Below, one piece after another: positions 55,674 through 64,000 of a DNA stretch of 64,000 nucleotides. The DNA is from Natronorubrum daqingense (GTDB lineage Archaea; Halobacteriota; Halobacteria; Halobacteriales; Natrialbaceae): positions 248,001-312,000 of the forward strand of contig NZ_CP019327.1 in the NCBI RefSeq assembly GCF_001971705.1, read 5' to 3'. A program made the position numbers and the translations under genes. Positions within the stretch are counted from its first letter, which is position 1; every line of letters begins with the position of its first letter. Below the pieces are notes generated by a model. That model had not been told where the DNA came from and did no database searches. It saw only the letters and a program-made list of their open reading frames with translations.

Positions 55674-56000
55674 ATGACCGAGAGACTACCACCGATTCAG
55701 CCGCTCGTACCGATCATCGACGAAATGCAAGCTATTGCGAAGAAAGCACTTCCCGAGCCTCATACCTGCCGAATTCGGCTGTGGGACGACGGGACGTTCG
55801 ACGTACACATCTACCACAATTCGATCGGCGACGAAATGGAGGTGATCAGATACGACCGAACGACGAGCGAAATCACCTGGGAGCGCGTCGTCGACGCGAC
55901 CTGGGATCTGACGACGTTCGCGGACGGCACGACGGTTACCGAACCGACCGCCGAGCGTGAGGTCCGCGTCCTCACGACCGTTACACCACCCTACGAGTAA
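55674..56000 (+). CDS. Small conserved-looking haloarchaeal protein of unknown function
   Basis: The 108-residue soluble protein has good haloarchaeal codon use. Two aromatic beta-rich segments are TCRIRLWDDGTFDVHIYHNSIG and TSEITWERVVDATWDLTTFADG. No motif or family could be named. It is transcribed alone between a PNPOx-like and a converging membrane-protein gene. Confidence 0.65.
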   Translation: MTERLPPIQPLVPIIDEMQAIAKKALPEPHTCRIRLWDDGTFDVHIYHNSIGDEMEVIRYDRTTSEITWERVVDATWDLTTFADGTTVTEPTAEREVRVLTTVTPPYE

Positions 56001-56030
56001 TCGAGCACATCGTCCGCCGACAGCCAGCCC

Positions 56031-56669
56031 TCACTCGAGTCGCGTCCGGATTGCTGCGGACGACCGACAGGGTTCCCACAGCGCCGTCGGCGTTTCGCCG
56101 TCGCGATCCCCGCGTTTGACGTCGCGCCAGAGTTCGAAGGCACCGTAGCGGTCGTCCTCGAGCAACCGATCGGCCAGTTCCGGTGTGACCGACACCCGAC
56201 GGCACTCGCCCTCGACGAGCAGGCCGTCGGGCCCGAAGGTACACTCGACGTCGTAGTGTGCTACGCGCACGTCACGCGACTCGAGGACGGGGTGAACCGT
56301 CTCGAGGACGTTCGCGACGTACTCGAGGACGAACTTCATTCCCGGCGCGTCGGTCGTCTCGAGGTCGATTCGGACGATCGGAACCACCGTCGGCACGTCG
56401 TTTTCGCCCTTTTTGTCCTCACCACCCTCACCACCCCCTCCGACCTTCCCGTCATCGTTGCTCTCGATCGAGACGATCCGGCGAACCGACGGCGGCTGCT
56501 CGAGGTGGGAGCCGGACCCGGGCCCCATCGCGTCCGCGAGTCGGTCGTCGAGGTCGGTCGCGATGGTTCGCTGTGTGCGGCTTCCTCGCCGGTAGCGAAC
56601 GACCATCGCTGCGCTTATTCCCGAGAGGAAGAGCGCGACGGCACCGAGAACGACGGCGGTGACTTCCAT
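56031..56669 (-). CDS. Membrane-anchored protein of unknown function
   Basis: From the ATG at 56669 the 212-residue protein has one N-terminal membrane helix (TAVVLGAVALFLSGISAAMVV), then a charged linker with a Gly/Glu-rich part (GGGGEGGEDKKGENDV) and a soluble domain (about residues 90-212) with VPIVRIDLETTDAPGMKFV and VECTFGPDGLLVEGECRR. No family was recognised. It is divergent from eif5a. Confidence 0.6.
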   Translation of the reverse strand: MEVTAVVLGAVALFLSGISAAMVVRYRRGSRTQRTIATDLDDRLADAMGPGSGSHLEQPPSVRRIVSIESNDDGKVGGGGEGGEDKKGENDVPTVVPIVRIDLETTDAPGMKFVLEYVANVLETVHPVLESRDVRVAHYDVECTFGPDGLLVEGECRRVSVTPELADRLLEDDRYGAFELWRDVKRGDRDGETPTALWEPCRSSAAIRTRLE

Positions 56670-56875
56670 CGCGTGAACCGTCGTCGCCCAGTCAGTAGTG
56701 CGTTCGCCTCTCGGCACGGGTTTCGCCCTGCGCTCGAGGGCTTCACACACCAGTTTCTGCAGATATTCCAAACGCGGAACTGCCGATTCCAGCTGATTTG
56801 AGTGGGTGAATCCACCATACTCGAGGGAGCCTCCATTCCAAACGGTTTATGGCCGTCGGTTGATTACCCCGGGAC

Positions 56876-57250
56876 ATGGCGAAACAGCAGACCGAAGTTC
56901 GCGAACTCCAGGAAGGAAGTTACGTCATGATCGACGACGCAGCCTGTAAGATCAACGCCTACTCGACCGCAAAGCCGGGCAAACACGGCAGCGCGAAGGC
57001 TCGAGTCGAAGCGAAAGGCGTCTTCGACGGCAAGAAGCGATCGCTCTCCCAGCCAGTCGACGCGAAGATCTGGGTTCCGATCATCGACCGGAAGAACGGA
57101 CAGATCGTCTCCGTCGACGGCAACGACATGCAGGTCATGGACCTCGAGACCTACGAGACGATCACGATGCGCGTTCCCGAGGACAAAGATGTCTCCCCCG
57201 ACGAGAACATCGAATACCTCGAGATGGAAGACCAGCGAAAGATCGTCTAA
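56876..57250 (+). CDS. eif5a: Translation initiation factor 5A (eIF-5A)
   Basis: The 124-residue protein is eIF-5A, which rescues ribosomes at proline-rich and other difficult sequences. The hypusine-site loop [21 protein letters not shown] holds the Lys that receives the modification (KPGKHG). The rest matches the SH3- and OB-like domains. It overlaps the start of the agmatinase gene by one base (TAATG), so the two are one operon. Confidence 0.97.
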   Translation: MAKQQTEVRELQEGSYVMIDDAACKINAYSTAKPGKHGSAKARVEAKGVFDGKKRSLSQPVDAKIWVPIIDRKNGQIVSVDGNDMQVMDLETYETITMRVPEDKDVSPDENIEYLEMEDQRKIV

Positions 57251-58158
57251 TGTTTCCCGGGGCGAGCGACGAACGCGAGCGATCCGACGCGAACGGCCAA
57301 ACGGCTGCTCGTGACGGCGAAACCGACGCGCGAGGGCGAGAGTCCGACCGTGGCGGCGTGAACTTCGTGGTCGTCGGTGCGCCCCTGGACGTGTCGACGA
57401 CATTTCAGCCGGGGACCCGATTCGGTCCCCGACGCATTCGAACGTTTGCAGAACCGTTCGACGACTACGACCGTCGAACGGATCAACACTTTTCGCAACT
57501 GGGCGTCACGGACCACGGCGATGTCCGCGCGTGGGACGATGTCGAGGCGTACCTCGAGTACCTCGAGGGAACCCTGCGCGATGTGGTTTGGGACGACGCC
57601 GTCCCGTTGATGCTCGGCGGCGAACACACCGTCTCGCTGGCGGGTGTCCGCGCCGTCTCCCCCGAGGTGGTCGTCTGTCTCGACGCTCACCTCGACCTCT
57701 ACGACGCCTACGACGGTAACGAACACTCCCACGCCGCCGTAATGCGTCGAATCCTCGAGGTCGAGAGCGTCGAGGAGGTGATTCTCCTCGGCGTTCGAAC
57801 GGGCAGTGAGGAAGAGTGGGGCCGGGCAGCGGCCGAGGACGTGACCGTCGTCCCACCCGTGGACGTCGCCGACTGGGAACCCGGAGCGGAACTCGAGAAC
57901 CGGGACGTCTACCTCAGCGTCGACATCGACGCCGCCGATCCGGCCTACGCGCCGGGAACGGGGACGACGGAGCCGTTCGGCCTCGAGCCTCGAGAGATGC
58001 GAGACGTCGTCCGCGCGCTCGCTCCCCACGCAGGGGGCTTCGACGTCGTCGAAGTCAACGACCGCGACGACGGACAGGCCGCCTCGCTGGCCGGGAAACT
58101 GCTTCGGGAGTTCGTCTTCTCGCACGCGGACGCGGCGAGCGAACCCGCAGGCGAGTAA
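57250..58158 (+). CDS. speB: Agmatinase (ureohydrolase family)
   Basis: The 302-residue ureohydrolase cleaves agmatine to putrescine and urea, or a related aminopropyl-agmatine. Metal ligands are visible in LGGEHTVSLAG, CLDAHLDLYD and SVDIDAADPAYAPGT, with GFDVVEVND near the end. It follows eif5a with a stop-start overlap. In haloarchaea an agmatinase-like enzyme has been linked to deoxyhypusine formation from agmatine, which fits this pairing. Confidence 0.92.
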   Translation: MFPGASDERERSDANGQTAARDGETDARGRESDRGGVNFVVVGAPLDVSTTFQPGTRFGPRRIRTFAEPFDDYDRRTDQHFSQLGVTDHGDVRAWDDVEAYLEYLEGTLRDVVWDDAVPLMLGGEHTVSLAGVRAVSPEVVVCLDAHLDLYDAYDGNEHSHAAVMRRILEVESVEEVILLGVRTGSEEEWGRAAAEDVTVVPPVDVADWEPGAELENRDVYLSVDIDAADPAYAPGTGTTEPFGLEPREMRDVVRALAPHAGGFDVVEVNDRDDGQAASLAGKLLREFVFSHADAASEPAGE

Positions 58159-58209
58159 TCGGTGCTATCTATCACCATCGATCGAACCGCGAGTCCCGTT
58201 TCCGAGCGC

Positions 58210-58884
58210 TCACAACACCGACAGCGACCACTCTCGCTCGAGGACGGTGTACCCTTGTGCAGCGAGCACGTCGGCGTAGTACCGGTCCGCGACGAGCCCT
58301 TGCACGAGGAAGAGCGGCCCGAACCGACGGTCGGTCGAACTCTCGATCTCGAGGCGGGTTTCGCCCCCGTCGTCTCGAACTGAAATCGTGTGCGTTCCCC
58401 ACGAGCGACCGTTCGTCGTCGCGACGATTTCGAGCGTGGAGACGACGTCCGTCTCCGGCGATTCGCTCGGGCGATCGTCGACGTCGACATCGACGTTCAT
58501 CGCCGCCGACTGGAGGCCGAAGAAGTACGAGAAGTCGTACGCACCGCCGTCGTCGGTCGAGCGAACATCGTCGGCGAGACCCCACTGGAATGCGAGGTTC
58601 GGCGGGGACGCGTCGTCGAATTCGGAGACGACGGTCGACGGATCCGCGTCGGTCGCGACGCTGGTCGCGGTCGTCCGCGTGATCAGCGGTGCTCGAGCGA
58701 GCGCAACGAGGCCGAGCGCGACGAGGAGGCCGACGAGAAACGGGAGCGCGAGGATCGCCGAAATCGCGACGACGGCGACGAGCACCGCAATTGCGACGCT
58801 CCAGATGCGTTCGACGCGGTGATAACGCTGGACGACGGCCTCGACCTCTTCGCGATCCATTCGTTGGTCGGAGGTGGAGGACAT
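58210..58884 (-). CDS. Haloarchaeal membrane protein of unknown function
   Basis: From the ATG at 58884 the protein has 224 residues. Two membrane helices (VAIAVLVAVVAISAILALPFLVGLLVALGLVAL, about residues 30-65) follow a charged start, then a soluble domain with FDDASPPNLAFQWG and FGPLFLVQGLVADRYYADVLAAQGY. No family was recognised. Confidence 0.65.
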   Translation of the reverse strand: MSSTSDQRMDREEVEAVVQRYHRVERIWSVAIAVLVAVVAISAILALPFLVGLLVALGLVALARAPLITRTTATSVATDADPSTVVSEFDDASPPNLAFQWGLADDVRSTDDGGAYDFSYFFGLQSAAMNVDVDVDDRPSESPETDVVSTLEIVATTNGRSWGTHTISVRDDGGETRLEIESSTDRRFGPLFLVQGLVADRYYADVLAAQGYTVLEREWSLSVL

Positions 58885-58968
58885 GTATTCCACTCGAGTA
58901 ATAGGTCAGTTAATCGTACCGATCGAAACGCGTTTGCCGCAATCGAATCGACTGTCGGAGTCGTCCGT

Positions 58969-59778
58969 CTAAAACAGGTACAGGCCGGTCGCGAGCACGA
59001 CGACACCCAGTCCGACCTGCGTCAGTGCTCGCCGCCGCAGTCGGTTTCCACCGTCGTCGACTCGGCCACCGACCACCCCTCTCGTGTCCTCGCCTCCCGG
59101 TTTCAAGACGGGGCCGTCCTGCGTTTCGTCTACGGTTCCGCCGACAGTGAGTTCCTCGCCCGCTTCGACGACGGTCGCCTGATATCGATTCGGGCTCGCG
59201 GACGTCCCGCCGATACTGAGCGAGACCGTCGCATCCGAAAGGAGCCCGTTCTTGCCGATGAGTCGAAGCCGCTCGAGCGCTTTCGTGATCGCACTCGGTT
59301 CCCCGAGCCGGACGTCGTGTTCGGGTTCGCCGAGGTGAACCCTCGAATCCGAAAACGGATCGAACGATTCCTCGTTTGCCCCAGGGAGACACTCCTCGGA
59401 GACCGGCACGTATCGCCCATGCTCTCTGAGAGCGAACTCGCCGGCGGCGAGTCCCCCGTCGACCGTCCGCCAGCGACTCTTTCCCGAGTTTCCGCTGCCC
59501 GTTCGGAGGTGGCTTCGAACGCGCCACGCGACGAGCGCCGCGCGATCCGTCTCGATTTCCGACTCCTCCGGAGGTGCTCGCTCGAGGCTCGCGGGTTCCT
59601 CGAGGTCGACCGGTCCCCGAACGGCCGTCGACTCGCCACCGTCGGACGCGAGTGCTGGCTCGGGTGTGAGGCCGGCGACCGCCCGATACTGCCGGTAGGA
59701 TTTTGTGGACTGATAGAGCGCGCCGGCGCCGAAGAGGAGCAAGAGCATCGGAACGACCGTAGGGATAGACGAGAGCAT
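58969..59778 (-). CDS. Double-helix-anchored protein with GIDE/MULAN-like domain
   Basis: The 269-residue protein has a membrane helix at each end (VVPMLLLLFGAGALY and GLGVVVLATGLYLF) and between them an acidic domain. The segment DLEEPASLERAPPEE and ERLRLIGKNGLLSD resemble the GIDE/MULAN-type domain; the match is loose. There is no RING or other catalytic motif. Confidence 0.6.
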   Translation of the reverse strand: MLSSIPTVVPMLLLLFGAGALYQSTKSYRQYRAVAGLTPEPALASDGGESTAVRGPVDLEEPASLERAPPEESEIETDRAALVAWRVRSHLRTGSGNSGKSRWRTVDGGLAAGEFALREHGRYVPVSEECLPGANEESFDPFSDSRVHLGEPEHDVRLGEPSAITKALERLRLIGKNGLLSDATVSLSIGGTSASPNRYQATVVEAGEELTVGGTVDETQDGPVLKPGGEDTRGVVGGRVDDGGNRLRRRALTQVGLGVVVLATGLYLF

Positions 59779-59847
59779 ACGGCAGTTTCGTGGCTAATTG
59801 CACATAAATATTAGTCATAAAATTGAATTGACGGTCGACCGGAACGA

Positions 59848-60765
59848 TCAGAACGGCGACGAGAGGTACTCCTTGGGTACCGCGTTGCGCACCGTCACCA
59901 GCGGGTCGACCACCTGACTGATCTCGAGGCCGCCCACCAAACTCGAGAGGAGGTAGGCGTCGGTGTCGTCGAACTCGTGTTCGGCCGCGAGCAGGTCGAT
60001 CGCGTCCCGATTCGCGAGTTTGCAGGCTTCCTCGAGGGTCTCGGCGCTCGCGAGCGGTTTCCACGCGTCGGGCGTCTCGACGAGGGGGCGCTCGAGGTCG
60101 ATGTCCGCCGCTCCGCCGTCGATCACGTCGACGGTGACGTCGATTTCGGTCGCGATTTCGGCGCCGGTGCCACACATCTCGCCGTCGGCCATCGCGGCCT
60201 TGCAGTCGCCCATCGCGAGCATCGCGCCCTCCTGGAAGACGGGGAAGTAGATCGTGTTCCCCGCCGTCACGTCCGTCGTGTCGAGGTTGCCGCCGTGGTC
60301 GTGGGGAACGAGCGTCGTGTACGACTCGGATTCCGGTGCGACGCCGATCGTGCCGATGACGGGGTCGACGGGCACCTCGAGATCGTCGAACTCGATGGCG
60401 TCGCCGTCGTCCGTCACCGGTGTCGTCTGCGTTCGCGGGGCCTCGATGTCGTCGTATTCGTCGAGCAACCCGAAGCCGTCGATGGTGATGACTCGGCCCA
60501 GCGGTTCGTCGAGTCGAACGGCTTCGATCTCGACGGCGAGGACGTCACCCGGCGTCGCACCCTCCACCTCGATCGGGCCCGTCGCGGCGTTGACCTCCTC
60601 GGGAATCGAGTCGATGACGTCCGAGTCGTCCTGTATCGCGCCGTCTAAACTGTCTCTCGCCTCGATCGTGAGTTGGGCTCCCGACTCGACCGTCGCGATC
60701 GACTCGAGGTTCGGCGTGAATTCGTAGATCGCACCCGTCTCGTGGGAAATCGCCTCGCGTGTCAT
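59848..60765 (-). CDS. Acetamidase/formamidase
   Basis: The 305-residue protein shows the FmdA/AmdA pattern: VNAATGPIEVEGATPGDVLAVEI, YTTLVPHDHGGNLDTTDVTAGNTIYFPVFQEGAMLAMGDCKAAMADGEMCGTGAE and LSSLVGGLEISQVVDP. Metal-binding HDHGG and DxxxxDGE are intact. It hydrolyses a short amide to ammonia and an acid. It is transcribed alone. Confidence 0.92.
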   Translation of the reverse strand: MTREAISHETGAIYEFTPNLESIATVESGAQLTIEARDSLDGAIQDDSDVIDSIPEEVNAATGPIEVEGATPGDVLAVEIEAVRLDEPLGRVITIDGFGLLDEYDDIEAPRTQTTPVTDDGDAIEFDDLEVPVDPVIGTIGVAPESESYTTLVPHDHGGNLDTTDVTAGNTIYFPVFQEGAMLAMGDCKAAMADGEMCGTGAEIATEIDVTVDVIDGGAADIDLERPLVETPDAWKPLASAETLEEACKLANRDAIDLLAAEHEFDDTDAYLLSSLVGGLEISQVVDPLVTVRNAVPKEYLSSPF

Positions 60766-60970
60766 ACGCTGAGACTATCGGCTCGCGGGGTGGTAAATGG
60801 CACTCTCGAGTCCTTGCACATGCACCACATACATTGATACGGAGATTAGGTGTCGAATCTGCTGTTAATGGGCTTCCTGAATCGTCTGTCTGATGTTCGA
60901 CGGGTCAGTGGTACGTCCGAGACGGGAAACCGACTGGAGACTGTGAGTGCCGGTGTGGATGGTGGTACAC

Positions 60971-63430
60971 GTGAGTGACCTGCCACCGATGACGACCGTC
61001 AAGCGCTGGTTAGTCACGACGAACCACAAGGACGTCGGGATCCTCTACCTCGTCACCTCGCTGTTCTTTCTCCTCTTGGGCGGTGTCCTCGCGTTGCTCT
61101 TCCGTGTCCAGCTCTGGGAAGCGGGCGGAACGGGTTTTCTCTCCGGTGCCGAGTTCAATCAGGCCGTCTCGGCCCACGGGCTGTTGATGGTGTTTTGGTT
61201 CCTCTCGCCTATCGCGACCGGGTTTGCGAACTACGTCGTCCCCCTACAGATCGGCGCGAAAGACCTCGCGTTCCCGCGCCTGAACGCGATGAGCTACTGG
61301 TTTTACCTGTTCTCGGGGATCCTCTTCGCGATTTCGTTCTTCCAGGGACGGACGTTCGCCGGCGGCTGGACGATGTACGCGCCGCTCAACGTCCCGATGT
61401 ACACGCCGGCGATGGAAGCGACGTCGGGTGGGAACGCCACGATTCTCGCCTTGATCATATTCGTTCTCTCGATCACCATCGGGACGGTGAACTTCATCAC
61501 GACGATTCACCGCTGTCGGGCAGAAGGGCTCGGTCTTTGGAACATGCCCCTGTTCACCTGGACGTGGCTGCTTACGGTCTGGATGATGCTGTTCGCGTTC
61601 GCCGCTTTGCTCGCTGCGTTGTTGTTACAGGCGAGCGATCGCATCTTCTTGACGCAGTACATGGCGACCGATCAGGGCTCGAGTCTCCTCTGGGCGCACC
61701 TGTTCTGGTTCTTCGGCCATCCGGAGGTGTACATCGTCTTCTTCCCCGCGTTAGGAGTTATATTCGAGACGTTCCAGACGTTCACCGGGAGGCGACTCGT
61801 CGGGCGGAAGTGGGTCATCATCGCGATGGTCCTCGTCGCTGTCCAGTCGTTCCTCGTCTGGATGCACCACATGTTCCTGACGACGATCAACTTAGAGATC
61901 AAGACCCTGATGATGGCGACAACCATCGGAATCTCGTTGCCGTTCGACCTGATGGTCTTCGCGCTGATCTACACGATGGTCAAGGGACGGGTCAGGCTCA
62001 CGACGCCGTTCCTGTTCAGCCTCGGCGCGCTCGTCCTGTTCATCCTGGGCGGTATCACCGGCGTCTTCCTCGGTGCCGTCGTGTTGGACTACGAGTTCCG
62101 TGGCACCTACTGGGTCGTCGCTCATTTCCACTACGTGATGGTTTCGGGCGTGACCGCGTTGGTCGGCGGCCTCTACTACTGGTGGCCCAAAATCACCGGG
62201 AAAATGTACTCGGAGGCACTCGGGAAACTCAACTTCGCAGTGTACTTCGTCGGGTTCAACCTGCTCTACTTCCCGATGTTCCTCGCCTGGGAGACGCCCC
62301 GACGCGTCTTCAACTTCGGCGAGGGGATGCAGATCTACCACCAGCTAGCGACCGTCGGCGCGTTCGTCCTCGGCGCATCGTTCCTGATCATGTTCTACAC
62401 GTTCGCGAAAAGTTGGGTCTCGGGCCCCGTCGCACCCGACAACCCCTGGGAGTTCTCCCGGACTGCCGAGTGGGCTACGAGTTCGCCGCCGCCCCTCGAG
62501 AACTGGGAGGGACGGCCGAGCTACGCCAGTGGTCGCCTCGAGTTCGTCGAGGACTCACAGGCGGCGACGGACGGCGGCGTCGCCGCCGAGGAGGCTGTCC
62601 AAGAGGCCCACGTCGATCACGCGAGCATCTGGCCGTTTGGCATCGGGTTCGGGATATTCGTCTTCTTCCTCGGCGTCTCCGGTATCACACCGTACATGGT
62701 TTCGTTCGCGGAGGGAACCGGAACGGCTCCTGAGGCACTCGACGGCACCGCCGCCGCCCCGAACATCGTCTATCCCGTGTTGACGATTTTGGGCGTCGCG
62801 ATTCTGGGCTACACGCTTTTCCAGTACGGTCGCGAGGAGTTCGTCGCCCCCGAGATGGCGATCGCCGAACGGTGGCCCTTCCAGGGCATCGGAACGACGA
62901 AAATGGGCGTCTGGGTGTTCCTCGCGTCGGACGTCGTCGTCTTCGGGGCCGTCATCGGCGCGTTCATCTTCATGCGCCTCCACATGGGCTGGGGCAACTG
63001 GGAGACCGTTCCGTTCGCCTCGTGGCCTGGCCTGCTCAACACCTACATCTTGCTCACCTCGAGTTTCACCGTCGTCCTCGCGCTGGCGTTCGCCGAACGC
63101 CAGAACAAACGCGGACTTCTCGGTGCGATGAGTGCCACCTTACTGCTGGGGCTGTCGTTCATGGGCGTCAAGGCCTACGAGTACAGCGTCAAATTCGCCG
63201 ACGGCGAGTACTGGTGGTACGGCCTCGAGTACTCGGTCTACTACGTCACCACCGGCCTGCACGCCTTACACGTGCTCTTTGGTCTCCTGATCGCGATCTT
63301 CATGATCTACCGAATCACCAGCATCGACGCCTACCTCGAGGACAGCCGACCGGTGGAGTTCTTCGGGCTCTACTGGCACTTCGTCGACATCGTCTGGGTG
63401 TTCCTGTTCCCGCTGTTCTACCTGATGTGA
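60971..63430 (+). CDS. coxAC: Cytochrome c oxidase subunits I and III, fused
   Basis: The 819-residue protein (GTG 60971; GTG 60947 also open) fuses heme-copper oxidase subunit I and subunit III. Subunit I has HGLLMVFWF, GHPEVYIVFFPALGVI (the HPEVY motif with the Cu-B His/Tyr cross-link), MHHMF and HFHYVMVSG. A linker of about 70 residues (FVEDSQAATDGGVAAEEAVQEAHVDHAS) leads to the subunit III part (TKMGVWVFLASDVVVFGAVIGAFIFMRLHMG, GLHALHVLFGL, YWHFVDIVWVFLF). It is the terminal aerobic oxidase that pumps protons. No subunit II gene is in view. Confidence 0.95.
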   Translation: MSDLPPMTTVKRWLVTTNHKDVGILYLVTSLFFLLLGGVLALLFRVQLWEAGGTGFLSGAEFNQAVSAHGLLMVFWFLSPIATGFANYVVPLQIGAKDLAFPRLNAMSYWFYLFSGILFAISFFQGRTFAGGWTMYAPLNVPMYTPAMEATSGGNATILALIIFVLSITIGTVNFITTIHRCRAEGLGLWNMPLFTWTWLLTVWMMLFAFAALLAALLLQASDRIFLTQYMATDQGSSLLWAHLFWFFGHPEVYIVFFPALGVIFETFQTFTGRRLVGRKWVIIAMVLVAVQSFLVWMHHMFLTTINLEIKTLMMATTIGISLPFDLMVFALIYTMVKGRVRLTTPFLFSLGALVLFILGGITGVFLGAVVLDYEFRGTYWVVAHFHYVMVSGVTALVGGLYYWWPKITGKMYSEALGKLNFAVYFVGFNLLYFPMFLAWETPRRVFNFGEGMQIYHQLATVGAFVLGASFLIMFYTFAKSWVSGPVAPDNPWEFSRTAEWATSSPPPLENWEGRPSYASGRLEFVEDSQAATDGGVAAEEAVQEAHVDHASIWPFGIGFGIFVFFLGVSGITPYMVSFAEGTGTAPEALDGTAAAPNIVYPVLTILGVAILGYTLFQYGREEFVAPEMAIAERWPFQGIGTTKMGVWVFLASDVVVFGAVIGAFIFMRLHMGWGNWETVPFASWPGLLNTYILLTSSFTVVLALAFAERQNKRGLLGAMSATLLLGLSFMGVKAYEYSVKFADGEYWWYGLEYSVYYVTTGLHALHVLFGLLIAIFMIYRITSIDAYLEDSRPVEFFGLYWHFVDIVWVFLFPLFYLM

Positions 63431-63513
63431 GTCGGCGGACGCGGGACTTTCTCTCCTTCCTCCCGTCGTGATCGACAGCCGGATACAAGAGTCTCGCCGG
63501 GCAAGAGCCAGCT

Positions 63514-64000
63514 ATGGAACTCGCCGAATTCGTCGACCGACTCGACGAGGAACTCCGAACCGACGCGTACGCCGACCTCGACGCCAGCGCGAACGGCCTG
63601 CAGGTCGGCCCCGACAGCGCCGAGGTCGAACACGTCGCCGTCGCCGTCGACGGCGTGCAAGAGACGTTCGAACGGGCGGCCGACGCCGGTGCCGACGCGC
63701 TCCTCACTCACCACGGCATCTCCTGGGGCGGATTCGATCGCGTCACCGGTCGCACGTACGACCAGGTCGAGACGCTCCTCGAGAACGACCTCGCGCTGTA
63801 CGTCTCCCACCTGCCCCTCGACGGCCACCAGGAACTCGGCAACGCCGCGGGTGTCGCGGACGTGCTCGACCTCGAGGATCGCGCCCCCTTCGGCGAACTC
63901 GGCCCCGAGTACATCGGCCAGCGAGGCGTCGCACCAGAATCGTACACGACAGCCCAGGTCCGGGAACGACTGGAAACGTCGCTCGAGGGCCGCGAAACCC
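63514..64000 (+). CDS. Nif3-family dinuclear-metal protein (3' cut off)
   Basis: From the ATG at 63514 the frame runs to the end of the window (162 codons). ASANGLQVGPDSAEVEHVAVAVDG and LLTHHGISWGG (metal-binding His-His), then LALYVSHLPLDGHQELGNAAGVADVL, match the Nif3/GTP cyclohydrolase I type 2-like family. The role of this family is not settled. The C-terminal half is outside the window. Confidence 0.92.
   Translation, partial: MELAEFVDRLDEELRTDAYADLDASANGLQVGPDSAEVEHVAVAVDGVQETFERAADAGADALLTHHGISWGGFDRVTGRTYDQVETLLENDLALYVSHLPLDGHQELGNAAGVADVLDLEDRAPFGELGPEYIGQRGVAPESYTTAQVRERLETSLEGRET

Noticed and set aside
57247-58125. 292-codon frame opposite the agmatinase gene
   Set aside because: The plus-strand agmatinase has all metal motifs; this frame has none.
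61195-62733. 512-codon frame inside coxAC
   Set aside because: Arg-rich out-of-frame reading of the oxidase gene.

Overview
This is a haloarchaeal chromosome window, most like a Natrialbales-type genome. The signs are high GC, very acidic proteins, an archaeal initiator tRNA-Met, eIF-5A, a Tat-type lipoprotein, a DUF7344-type regulator, a fused cox I/III gene and an archaeal type IV pilin. Many genes start on short leaders or overlap by 4 bp in operons. All functions are read from translated sequence and recalled family motifs; no database search was run.

Layout. 1-2.6 kb: a cut-off gene tail, a GtrA-like membrane protein, initiator tRNA-Met followed by three extra copies of its 3' end separated by hairpins, a GNAT acetyltransferase and an empty AT-rich stretch. 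2.6-9.4 kb: a dipeptide/oligopeptide ABC transporter operon on the minus strand, whose binding protein appears circularly permuted. 9.4-18.6 kb: mostly housekeeping genes (purine phosphoribosyltransferase, CoaBC, M42 peptidase, thiolase with its DUF35 partner, NadE) plus a DUF7344-type regulator and a pilin-like protein with an acidic repeat tail. 19-37 kb: transporters (BCCT, LysE, EamA, a tandem CPA2 antiporter pair), MeaB with the B12 subunit of methylmalonyl-CoA mutase, methyltransferases, a creatininase-family enzyme, OsmC and a histidine kinase.

37.25-48.03 kb is an AT-rich integrated island bounded by a perfect 31-bp direct repeat. It carries paralogous small DNA-binding-like proteins at both ends, a frameshifted and truncated tyrosine recombinase, and a defence-like cargo: a HEPN-like protein, a DUF262/DUF1524 (GmrSD-type) nuclease, a GIY-YIG-like nuclease, a Fic/Doc-like protein, a DUF6884-like protein, a DUF4065/YwgA-like protein with an in-frame amber codon, and unrecognised proteins. 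This is the best candidate for an undescribed system.

48-64 kb: a divergent catabolic cluster (sodium:solute symporter with small partner and M20 peptidase against SDR and a second M20 peptidase), a glycosyltransferase, a PNPOx-like protein, the eIF-5A/agmatinase pair that fits hypusine synthesis, membrane proteins, an acetamidase/formamidase, cytochrome oxidase I/III and the start of a Nif3-family gene.
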